Of a DNA stretch of 64,000 bases, positions 1 through 10,005 are shown piece by piece. The position numbers and the translations under genes were made by a program. Numbering within the stretch: the stretch's first letter is position 1; every line of letters starts with the position of its first letter. This DNA is from Bimastos eiseni (lineage: Eukaryota > Annelida > Clitellata > Crassiclitellata > Lumbricidae), in contig OY365822.1 of assembly GCA_959347315.1 (NCBI GenBank), positions 9,576,149 through 9,640,148 of the forward strand, written 5' to 3'. The notes below the pieces were generated by a model. It did no database searches, was not told where the DNA came from, and was given only the letters and a program-made list of their open reading frames with translations.

Positions 1-620
1 GTTGCAGTAGGTTAAGTAAGGGTGGACCAGAGAAAAATAAAGGTTTCTGCGTATGGCAACAGGTAATAGGTACGCAATACGAGATATTATGCCTATATTC
101 TTAGCTATTTTAGATGCTATTTTTTCAATATGGGTTTTCCAGGTAAGTGATTGGTCGACGTATACACCTAGGAATTTGGTCGATATGACCCTAGGTAAAG
201 GGACATTATTTATCATGAGGACCGTTTCAGACAAAGGAGGTTTCTTGCGATGTGAGGCAAAGATAATGTCGTGGGTCTTAGTAGCATCAAGTGTGAGCTT
301 GTTTGCTAAAAACCAGCCATTAACGTTGACAAGCGGACGGTCGAAGCCTAATTCCGAAGGCACCTGAAGTCGAGGACCATCCCTTAGTTCAGTTAGCAGG
401 TGGATACTAAGCCTGTATCTATGAATACATTGTTCAAATTTGGTGCTGTCAAGACAGTGAAAAGGAAATACTACGGCTAGGCAGTCAGGGCATATCTAGG
501 AATTATCGTTAGCAGCAATGACATTAAAGTGATACAAGTGATAATTTTTCAAACAGTTCACACACGCGAGATTAACATTTGAATCTATCAAAATATCGCA
601 TTTGAAACACTTAACTAATG
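1..620 (-). mobile_element. LINE ORF2 remnant: PHD-type finger joined to reverse transcriptase C-terminus
   Basis: Read on the minus strand in one frame from about 612 to 1, this is part of a non-LTR retrotransposon. It opens with a PHD-like zinc finger: CFKC near 609-598, then CVNC, an H-rich stretch and CPDC. One in-frame TAG lies at 497-499. It then passes into the part of a LINE reverse transcriptase that follows the catalytic core, with recognisable segments NGWFLANKL, STKFLGVYVDQSLTWK and NIGIISRIAYLLP, and PYLTYC at the window edge. The catalytic core and any endonuclease are absent, so an internal piece has been lost, apparently without shifting the frame (junction near 350-380). The element continues off the left edge. 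ORF1 lies upstream at 928-1707 in the same orientation. The call is firm as a jockey/CR1-type LINE; the exact clade is not. Confidence 0.75.
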
Positions 621-927
621 ACTTAACTGAAGAAGTCAACTGAAAATTAGCCAGAGTTCAACACGAACTGAAGCAAACACAACTGTCCAAAACACAACAG
701 AACAAAACCAAACAAACAAATGTGTGAACAAAACAGCAGCAAAAAACAATTAAATAAAATATGCAAGGCTTTTGGTGGAGCCAAGTAGGAACATGGTAAG
801 TAGATGGTTACAACACAGAACGTCTACAATCAACCAAAGATGCAAGGAGATGGTTGTCAATCGCCGGGGCTCCGGTCTCGAGATGCGTTGAATTGGCCCA
901 TGATAGGACAGACGATCGTATCAGGCA
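621..927. other. Spacer between LINE ORF1 and ORF2 remnant
   Basis: A-rich sequence with many AACAAA-type runs. No open frame or structure of note. It lies between the stop of ORF1 (928-930) and the PHD-finger remnant, both on the minus strand, and is probably the inter-ORF region of the same element. Confidence 0.4.
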
Positions 928-1707
928 TTAGGCATGGGGCAGATTGTCCAGGTCCTTGATGGAGGAGATCTTCACCGGTTTTTCAGCCGGACTGGTCGAG
1001 CAGCTAACAAATACGTGTCCTTCTGGAGTCCAAGCGGAGAACAGAGACTTCGATCTTACGAGTTTCCGGGCCTCGGCGAATATATGAGAGTTAGTGCGAG
1101 TCAGATGTTCGTTGATGTAGACAGACACAGTCGAAGACGAAGAGGCAACTTTTAGGGACTTACTTGCCGAGTACACGATGTTCCGGGTCTGTCTGTTCGT
1201 GAAACGAACCAGGACAGGAGACGTAGAAGATTTCGGATTATTCGGTAGACGATACGCCAGCAATATGTCAGAGGGTTTGATGCCGATTCCGAGTCTCTTA
1301 TCACACAGGTTGACCACGGCGTGACTGATGCTGTCCTGAGACCCCAGAGTCGAACCGTGAGGCGCAGGCACGTCAACAGACGAATAAGCCTCCAGGCCGT
1401 GGAAGATTAAGTTGTCAGACCGCAGAAAATTCTGCGTCTCTTCAATGCTTTTCCTCATGGCCTGGTTCTGTGCTTCCAGGTTAAGTAATCTGGCATCTTG
1501 TTTAGAGTTGTGTTTCTTTAGTGCCGCCTCTGTCTTCTCGTCGACCATCACATCAAGCTCAGCAGTATAGGAGGCAGCCAGGCCATCGAAAATCCGTTTA
1601 ATGGTCGGACTAAGATTCTTTTCGAGAATTGTAATCAACATGTCGGTTATTCGGTCGTCATTTAAACTTTCCATTAACTCGTCTGGTTTATAACCTTTTC
1701 GGGCCAT
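928..1707 (-). mobile_element. LINE ORF1 (coiled coil plus RNA-binding type protein)
   Basis: Open frame of about 259 residues from ATG at 1707 to TAA at 928-930. The frame stays open upstream to 1920, but those residues look like translated leader, so the internal MARKGYKPDE start is preferred. A first half with heptad-like spacing (KTEAALKKHNSKQDARLLNLE) leads into a compact domain with SDNLIFHGLEAYSS, LLAYRLP, PVLVRFTNR and VSVYINEHLTRTN. This is the layout of ORF1 proteins of L1/CR1-type LINEs, which bind their own RNA and chaperone it. It is intact over its full length, unlike the ORF2 remnant downstream. Family assignment rests on motif layout only. Confidence 0.7.
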
Positions 1708-2015
1708 GTTCGAAACTAGATTCCAACAAATCGAATGATTTCTACCTCCTTCAGTCAATTCAACAGTAGCAGAAACAATGAGGGCAACGTACACAAAGAT
1801 CCGTGCAAACAAAGGGCGTGTTTCAAGGTGCACCAACTGAACACGGAAAAAGAAATCCTCTACGTGATGGCCATAAACTGATTTCGACGACGGTACACGA
1901 TCCAAATCAACGACGGACAACAGCCCCGATCATTTGACACATTTTTCGCTCAAATGGCCCACTCAGAACCGCCAAAATGATAAGTTTAAGCGCCTGTTCA
2001 CGCAGAAAACATCAG

Positions 2016-2575
2016 TACGTATGTATGTATGTATCTATGTATGTATGTATCTATGTATGTATGTATGTATGTATGTATGTATGTATGTATGTATGTATGT
2101 ATGTATGTATGTATGTATGTATGTATGTATGTATGTATGTATGTATGTATGTATGTATGTATGTATGTATGTATGTATCTATGTATGTATCTATGTATGT
2201 ATGTATCTATGTATGTATGTATGTATGTATGTATGTATGTATGTATGTATGTATCTATGTATGTATGTATGTATGTATCTATGTATGTATGTATGTATAT
2301 ATGTATGCATGTATGTATTTATGTATGTATGTATGTATCTATCTATCTATGTATGTATGTATGTATGCATGTATGAATGTATGTATGAACGTATGTATGT
2401 ATGTATGTATGTAGGTATGGATGTATGTAAGTATGCATATATGTATGTATGTATGTAGGTATGTATGTATGTATATGTATGTATGTATATGTATGTATGT
2501 ATGTATGTATATGTATGTATGTATATGCATGTATGTATATGTATGTTTGTATGTATTTATGTCTTCACGTATGTA
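2016..2575. repeat. (ATGT)n tetranucleotide microsatellite
   Basis: About 560 bp of ATGT repeats with scattered ATCT, ATAT and ATGC variants, purest at 2060-2175. Its period of 4 leaves several frames open for long distances (MYVC-type translations), which have no coding meaning. Confidence 0.97.
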
Positions 2576-3744
2576 TGCAAATGAACCAGGACTAGAACAC
2601 TTTACTTCAAGATGAAGGACAGAACTGTCAATGACTCTATGGTCACCACTCAGAACAGAAATCACGTTTGGTAATGTTTGTCGTTATTTTGTGAGTGTTT
2701 CCTGAGATATTCAAAGCGATTGAATTGGTGGTAATGATCAAACGCTATGCCACCCATATAATGGCTAAAGAGTGGCCGACTGGAGAGCCATCGGCCTGTA
2801 ACGAAGAGAGTGCTGGTTCTAGGACACTCAGATGGTCAATTCGTAAGGACCTTGGTTATTGAGAATGCCCCTCTAGCACAAGGATGCTTATAGTTTCATT
2901 TCGGAACGTTGAACTAGAAGACAGGCGATTCCAGATGCAGTTGTACACGTATTGCACTGAATTGTTTAAAATACAACTGTATTTTATTGCATGAAATAAC
3001 TCCGCCACTGCTTGCACGCTGGCAGCGCCAGTCCCAATATTGTTGTATTGCATCCAATACAGTTCTATTGCATCGCATTGTATGAAATACAGTTGTATTA
3101 TTTTGCATAACACGCAGTTGTGCTTTGTTGTATCAGACAATGTAGTATGGTAGAAAGGACAATCGCATTGCATCAAAAAAATTTGCTTTTGATTTTATCA
3201 AATACATTGTATACTTTGTATATTTAATTGTATGCAATACAGATGCATTGTATTGTTGTCAGGACCTTGAATGCAGCTAATGGTTCTGCGTCATTCAATA
3301 GATAATTGCAATATGATATGATTGCATGTTTTGAACTCGATGCACATGGAATAGATATCCACTGTTTAATGAGGTATCTCTTTACATACACGAGGAAACG
3401 ACCTCATTGATACAGCGTCCAGTGAGTCACCAACGCTCATCCGGGTCTTTGTATATTTAAAATTAACAGAGGAACCAGGGCCTTGATCTTGATTACCGGT
3501 CCATATTGGCTTTCCAGGCGAAAATTAGGAAATCGACATTACCAATGAACACTGACCTAGGCTAGCATCAGAGGTCAATTTTGTAGGCCTACAAGGCCTA
3601 ACGAAGATGGATCCAGGTAAGTAGGCTAATGATTGTAAACGCGGCTAATGAAAGTGAACCATACTATGGTTAATTGCAATGTGATATGATCGCATGTTGT
3701 AAATTGGATGCAGATGGAATCGATGAGCACAACTCAACTACACA

Positions 3745-3746
<2 letters not shown>
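2576..3746. other. Gene-free stretch with a palindromic TGTATTGCAT cluster
   Basis: No gene seen. From about 2935 to 3265 short variants of CAATACA, TGTATTG and TTGCAT recur on both strands (for example 2960-3000, 3045-3115 and 3225-3260), so the stretch can fold on itself many times. Outside that cluster I see only unique-looking AT-rich sequence and scattered TAGGCCTA motifs (3583-3600). Confidence 0.5.

Positions 3747-3798
<52 letters not shown>
3747..3798. repeat. (TA)n dinucleotide microsatellite
   Basis: About 26 TA units without interruption. Confidence 0.95.
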
Positions 3799-3802
<4 letters not shown>

Positions 3803-4120
3803 AATATACCAGGAAACGAATGCATTGATATAGCGCCTAGTGAGCAACAGGCTTCTTGGCACATTCACAATAGAAGGAAATGCGGTAATGGTCTACGGAC
3901 AGCGTATTAGAAAGGAAGACTTAGAAATAGACTGCGTGCGAAATGCAAATGAATATATGTATGTATACTTAGGATGATAATAGTTCAAGTAAACCTTTGG
4001 AGCACAACTGTTAGAGCCGTGAATATAGTCTAGAAGAGGCAGCTTGTGTTAAATCCTTCTGTACCTGGTTCATGATATCGAACAGACAGACAGCTAGGAA
4101 TGGCTGAAGCAATAGGTTCT

Positions 4121-4168
4121 CATCATCATCATCACCAGCAGCAGCAGCAGTAGCATCATCATCATCAT
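4121..4168. repeat. CAT/CAG trinucleotide microsatellite
   Basis: A run of CAT, then CAG, then CAT again. The surrounding 3.8-5.0 kb holds no gene I can support. Confidence 0.9.
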
Positions 4169-5076
4169 AAATAAGCCAAACGGTTTAAACTGGATTCTAA
4201 AATGTGGAGGAAAAGCGTGCGATAGTGGAACAGAGAGCAGCCATAAATTCCAAATTCATAACGTGTTGCTTGAAAGGTAAGCGCAGGGCACCAGCTTATT
4301 CACGTGCACACTGTTATGTCGAAAGCCGGACGTCACATTGACTGGTCGAAAACGCTGGTGATACCACGTATTTTTTAAACTTTAAACCGCGTCATGAGGT
4401 TCATTAATAGTAAGAAGCATCGACAATGGATTGGAACTTAAAGAAATGTTTGCAGTTTGAATGTAATTCTTGGTTGCCTAAGGTCACAATATATGATTAT
4501 ATATTATTATCTATATTATATTAAAAGTTAATAATCAGAGATCTCGTCAGAACATTAGGGGCCTACACAATGCGACGACACCTCAATCAAGTTCCCTCCT
4601 GAATCCGCCAACGACGAACGTCTAGAACTATCTTCTCTATTTACAGATAGTAGCTCAAACTGTATATACATGTAATCCATGTACGTACATATAATCATTG
4701 CATGCGATGTTGACATGCCAGCAAGGCACGATATTTCGGTCTGTGGCAATTCATACAACTTATGGAGGCGGACGCTGTTGCCTCCGTGTTTGAGGTCTTG
4801 CAAGAATACAAAGTACAAAGACCTGAAGATTATTCTGGTGATCGATGATCATAGCGACCATAAATAGGATTTACTTATATCACAAAGACGGTGCATTTTA
4901 TGACAATTAAGCTTGTAACGATATTGGTTAAAATGAAATTAACAGCGACGAAAACAATCTTAGTGAAAACGGTTCTAATCATCATTAGTCCTGGTACCAA
5001 TAGTTGGAGCTTTCATCGCTGCCATCATGATTGAGATTATATAGACTTTATATAGGCCTAATATTATTCGGTTAAT

Positions 5077-5450
5077 TTCAAACTTTTAAGCCACAGTTTT
5101 ATAACAAACATACCATGAGCGAGTGATGAAATGCTATTGCGGGAATCGAATTTAACTGTTGGCAGTCATGCAAGGCGCATCACATTATTCATCTAATTTA
5201 GCCAACGCCGCTGCCGTCTAGCGAAAGAAGGACTAGTCAACCTCAAGCGGTAGGGAAATCAAACTTGGGTTCCTCAACTTTGCACGCCCGTGTGTCACCC
5301 ATGCATGCGACCACTACGTAATGCATCTAATTTATCCAACGCCGTCACACGTCATGCATCTAATTTAACCAACGCCGTCGTCTAGTGACAGAAAGGCTAG
5401 TCAACCTTGAACTTGGGTCCTCAACGCTGCGCCCCGTATGTTATAATCCA
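5077..5450 (-). repeat. tRNA-derived SINE (family A), full copy plus partial second copy
   Basis: On the minus strand a unit of about 235 bp runs from roughly 5312 to 5077. It has a weak Pol III B-box-like AAGTTTGATTTCC, a core with GGCAGCGGCGTTGGCTAAAT and CTTGCATGACTGCC, and an end close to GTTTGAAATT. A second partial copy of the core (5313-5450) is fused behind it. The same unit recurs at 17918-18190, 34960-35040, 41082-41215, 49185-49275 and, inverted, at 56018-56265. Recurrence at six places defines the family; derivation from a tRNA is an inference from the B-box-like sequence. Confidence 0.7.
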
Positions 5451-5778
5451 ACACTGTACGAATTGTATTAGCTTATCATTTATTTCAAACTTACGTTCGT
5501 CGACATGGTCCTCTTGTGTGGGGGCGCTTATGGTGTTGGGGCGAGTGCCGGGAGCCTGGACGGACGCGCGTCTGGTGGTGACACTATCAGGCAGCTATCT
5601 CCGATTCCTCCATCCCGGTCTCCGTCTTGAAGCCAGCCTAACCGTTGTTGCGTCACAGGAACGAATTGTGACGTCAGACACAATTCAGAGAGCTGTCATT
5701 GTCTTGAAGGCTAATACTACAAGGACCTACATGTATCTGGTCTAACAATGCAGATCGGTCCTGGTCCACGGAATGGCC

Positions 5779-5978
5779 NNNNNNNNNNNNNNNNNNNNNN
5801 NNNNNNNNNNNNNNNNNNNNNNNNNNNNNNNNNNNNNNNNNNNNNNNNNNNNNNNNNNNNNNNNNNNNNNNNNNNNNNNNNNNNNNNNNNNNNNNNNNNN
5901 NNNNNNNNNNNNNNNNNNNNNNNNNNNNNNNNNNNNNNNNNNNNNNNNNNNNNNNNNNNNNNNNNNNNNNNNNNNNNN
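5779..5978. other. Assembly gap (200 N)
   Basis: Exactly 200 unknown bases, a round number typical of a scaffold gap of unspecified true length. It abuts an AAG array on its right, which probably caused the break. Confidence 0.97.
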
Positions 5979-6418
5979 AAGAAGAAGAAGAAGAAGAAGA
6001 AGAAGAGAAGAAGAAGAAGAAGAAGAAGAAGAAGAAGAAGAAGAAGAAGAAGAAAAGAAGAAGAAGAAGAAGAAGAAAGAAGAAGAAGAAGAAGAAGAAG
6101 AAGAAGAAGAAGAAGAAGAAGAAGAAGAAGAAGAAGAAGAAGAAGAAGAAGAAGAAGAAGAAGAAGAAGAAGAAGAAGAAGAAGAAGAAGAAGAAGAAGA
6201 AGAAGAAGAAGAAGAAGAAGAAGAAGAAGAAGAAGAAGAAGAAGAAGAAGAAGAAGAAGAAGAAGAAGAAGAAGAAGAAGAAGAAGAAGAAGAAGAAGAA
6301 GAAGAAGAAGAAGAAGAAGAAGAAGAAGAAGAAGAAGAAGAAGAAGAAGAAGAAGAAGAAGAAGAAGAAGAAGAAGAAGAAGAAGAAGAAGAAGAAGAAG
6401 AAGAAGAAGAAGAAGAAA
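5979..6418. repeat. (AAG)n trinucleotide microsatellite at the gap edge
   Basis: About 440 bp of almost pure AAG with two single-base slips near 6005 and 6054. The long poly-Lys, poly-Arg, poly-Glu, poly-Leu and poly-Phe frames through it are artefacts. Confidence 0.97.
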
Positions 6419-6504
6419 ACCATCACATCTCCGGATATTGTGTGTATCGTCTGAGGGATTATTAATACCTTGGGCACTACAAAAATAAATCAATCAATAA
6501 ATTA

Positions 6505-6579
6505 ATAATAATAATAATAATTATTATTATTATTATCGTTACTATTATTATTATTATTTTAATTATTATTATTATTATC

Positions 6580-6626
<47 letters not shown>

Positions 6627-7435
6627 CATTATTATTATTATTATGAGCGAGCAGCTTGTGGATTGTTATGATGTACCGAGGAATCTGTTATAGGTTTTCA
6701 TCCCCATCGGGCTGAACAAAAGAGCCCCTGAATGCCACTGCATTAAAACGTTGTGTACAAATAGATAGACGTTGAAAAAGATGAGTTGTTTCGCGAGGGT
6801 CTCCCGTTGCCTGTGTCATACGGCGGCCCAGCTCTTGTAGAAACTCCATTCCAGTATGGGGCCCAGTGATTCGATGGCCGCTGGCGCAAAATCATGCGTG
6901 GTAGGGAGGGATGAGTACTTGATGCACTTTCGTTCTGCGACATGTTCTGCTGCTCCACCGGCTGTTGATGCTGTCAGATGTACATAAGAGGATGCGCATG
7001 TGTGAATGGCTGTTGCGTCCCATGCCATGTGTCTGCCTCTCGCCCATGGGATTAATGTGGCGCCATCTGGTCTCTTGCCATCGGTGCGGATCAGTCCCAA
7101 TGGTTCTCTTGAGCTCGGAATGTCCGCTTTCAAGAGAGCTCTCCAGATTATTTCATTTATGGCAGAGTGTCGTACTGCTCTTCCCATTTATCTTCTGCAG
7201 ACCATACCGTGATGTCCACCTGGATCGACGCTCTCCCCGCATTGACATGGATGTGGTGCACAGAGCACTAGTCCTAGGCGAAGTCCTGCCGCAACCCTGA
7301 CCGCCTCATTGTTTAATCCCAACCCGCAGGAAGCCAAAGGGATAGTCCAAAGCCAGTCTCCGGCGTGCGGGGCAGATAATGCTCGCATTCTGGCTTGACT
7401 AAGTGGGTTGTCGCATCCGGACCAGACTGTGATCT
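6505..7435 (-). mobile_element. R2-like LINE, 3' part, decayed
   Basis: On the minus strand this reads as the C-terminal part of an R2-type retrotransposon protein. First comes HAGDWL and a zinc-knuckle-like CQCGESVDPGGHHGMVC (about 7230-7290). After a frame break near 7188 follows an endonuclease-like region with KRPDGATLIPWARGRHMAWD (about 7020-7080) and SSYVHLTASTAGG. R2-clade proteins carry a CCHC finger and a restriction-like endonuclease in this order, and the RPDG...WD pattern fits the PD-(D/E)XK type. The element ends in a (TAA)n tail, seen on the plus strand as (TTA)n at 6505-6645. It lacks the reverse transcriptase core and is a dead copy. A different subfamily member lies head to head at 7470-9604. 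Confidence 0.65.
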
Positions 7436-7469
7436 GATCTGATAGCCAGAGCTATCAGATCGGTTTGCT

Positions 7470-9604
7470 CCGTTACAGATTTATGAACGATCAATCTTCG
7501 AATCAATATCTTCGTTTCCTGCAGGCTCAGCAGCTGGTCCAGATGGCATCACTCCTCAACACCTTAAAGTCCTAATATCCATTGGCGTTGATAGGAACCT
7601 TATTCACCATCTGAGTGAGCTTGTCAATCTGATGCTAGCAGGGAACCTGCCTGTCGAGGTCAACTAAATAATATACGGTGCAAACCTGATTGCCTTGAAG
7701 AAAAAAAGATGGAGGTATCAGGCCAATAGCTGTTGGATACACATTACGACGCCTAGCAGCTAAGTGTGCGAACACACAGGCTGTTGCCAAATTGTCTGCT
7801 CTGCTCGCCCCTATCCAACTCGGGGTTGGCGTACCGGGAGGTGCCGAGGCAGCAGTACATTCAACCCGTCGCTGGGTCACCTCGATGCCGTCGGATTGTG
7901 TTCTGGTCAAACTAGATTTTGCTAATGCCTTCAGCACACTTCGCAGGGACTCACTCCTTGAGTCAGTTGCAAGAGACATTCCGGAACTCTACCGTTTCGC
8001 ATGTGCTTCATATCTCTGTAATCCTTTGTTGAAGTATGGATCAAATACTCTTCGATCAGAAGAAGGAACACAGCAGGGCGATCCGTTACGTCCACTGGAA
8101 TTTTGCATCTCACTGCAGCCGATCTTGTCAAAGCTTAAATCGGAGCTAAGAGTGGCTTTCTTAGACGATCTGACACTGGGAGGAAAGGTGGATGTGGTGG
8201 CCCACTATATACAGCTGATCACCCAGGAGTCAGCAAAGCTTGGACTTCAACTTAATCGCGCGAAATGCGAAGTAGTCTTTCAGAATAAGGACAGCAAAGT
8301 TGACGATCCTTTATTCTGCGGCTTCAGAGACACACCACTTGGGAAAGTGACCCTGTTTGGTTCACCTCTGATGCCTGGGCCATCCGTCGATAAGGTGGTG
8401 GGTATGAAAGCGGATGACCTGGAACAAGCGGTAGGGAGGCTCTCCATGCTTTACTCACATGACGCCCTTATCCTATTGCGGAATGGCTTGAGTGTACCGA
8501 AGCTTCTCTACACAATGCGCACAGACTGTCCAAGTCTTGCCAGATTTGACTCGCTGTTGAGAACTGGACTTTCGTTTATATTGAACGTGGAGCTATCGGA
8601 TGAGAACTGGCTCCAGGCATCCCTTCCGATGAAAGATGGTGGCCTTGGAATCCGCTGTGCTGCTACGCTGGCACTTTCTGCCTTCTTGACATCTGCTGCG
8701 AGCACAACCGAACTCCAGGCAAACATTCTGCCACCAGGATCCACGGAAACATCTGACGAAGTAGTATATGCAGCTTTGGAAGCTTGGATAAAACAAACGG
8801 GTGCAGAACCACCAACAGGATCGGCCGCTAATCGCCAAAAAGAATGGGACAGCTGATGGATAAATAAAGCATGGACAACTCTGCTTGCTTCCGTAAACAG
8901 TCCAATCGACCAGGCACGTCTCCTGGCCTCTCGATCACCACACGCGGGAGATTGGTTGCTTGTTCCTCCGGTTACTGCATTGGGTCTCCGATTGTCAGAC
9001 GAAGTCATAAGGATCGCAGTTGGAATTCGACTCGAAACGAAATTATGTGAGCCTCATCTGTGTCAATGTGGCGAGAAGGTTGACGCCAGATGACGCCATG
9101 GTCTGGCATGCAGAAGAAACGCAGGCCGACAACAACGACACAGTATGCTCAATGGCTTAATATATAGATCATTTCGAAGGGCGAGCACCCTTCTCAGAAG
9201 GAACCTTTGGGCCTACCAGAGAAGATGGCAAGCGACCGGATGGCGTGACACTCATCCCATGGTCATGCGGCAGGTGCCTCACTTAGGATGTGACTGTTTC
9301 AGACACTTATGCGTCTTCATACCTGACAGCTACATCAACTGCCGCAGGAGAAGCAGCAAACCGTGCAGCAATCGCCAAGAGAGCAAAGTACACATCGATC
9401 ACCCGAACCCATGCTTTTGTGGCGGTGGCACTAGAGTCCAGTGGTGCTTGGATTTCCGAGGGTTTGAACTTTGTGTTGGATTTGGGACGAAGGCTGACGG
9501 ATGTGATCCATGACACACTCGAGACAAGCTACCTATTCCAAAGATTTTGATAGCTGTCCAGCGAGGGAACGCCATCTGTTTTTCGTCAACACTACCATGC
9601 TAAA
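7470..9604 (+). mobile_element. R2-like LINE: reverse transcriptase, CCHC finger and endonuclease, decayed
   Basis: A 5'-truncated copy. From about 7505 the fingers region reads SSFPAGSAAGPDGITPQHL; a frame break near 7665-7700 follows. The longest open stretch (7792-8856, 354 aa) carries the palm: motif A VKLDFANAFSTLRR, motif B QQGDPL, motif C AFLDDLTLGG (catalytic Asp pair kept, FLDD in place of YxDD) and LGLQLNRAKCEV. After a TGA at 8854 the protein continues with LCQCGEKVDAR, H and C (finger, about 9055-9105). The endonuclease-like KRPDGVTLIPW follows near 9231-9265, with a stop where the paired copy has Trp, then SSYLTATSTAAGEAAN. The last residues QRGNAICFSSTLPC end at about 9604, and an (AAT)n tail begins. 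Several stops and frameshifts mean it is not active. Confidence 0.7.
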
Positions 9605-10005
9605 TAATAATAATACCAATAATAATAATAATTATAATTAGTATTATTAATATTGTAATTATTGTTATTATTTTCCCCGAGGTACATATGATCCCTCGGG
9701 ATTCAAAAAATTAGGGGGGCATTGTTCTGGAATGGCTAGTCTTCGCAGATGATTTTTATTATTATTATTATTATCGATAATATTATTATTATTTTACTAT
9801 TTATTATCGTCATTATTATTAATATTAGTATTAATAACATTTTTATTTAAATTATCATCATTATTATTATTATCATTACTATTATTATTATTATTATCAA
9901 CATCATCGTCGTCGTCGTCGTCATCATCATCATCATTATCAGCATCATCATTATCATCATCATCATCATCATTGTCAGCAGCAGCAGCATCATCATAATA
10001 AAACA
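9605..10005. repeat. ATT/CAT/GTC trinucleotide-rich stretch
   Basis: AAT units tailing the R2-like element, a short unique insert (9670-9755), then ATT, CAT and GTC units to about 10000. The poly-Asp/Asn frame seen on the minus strand here is a by-product. Confidence 0.8.

Noticed and set aside
53..367. Plus-strand 104-codon frame at the left edge
   Set aside because: It is the antisense of a reverse transcriptase C-terminal region with clear family motifs on the minus strand.
1934..2665. MYVC-type frames on both strands
   Set aside because: Products of the (ATGT)n microsatellite, open in several frames because of its period of 4.
5674..6493. Poly-Lys/Arg/Glu/Leu/Phe frames across the gap
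   Set aside because: They come from the AAG array and unknown bases.
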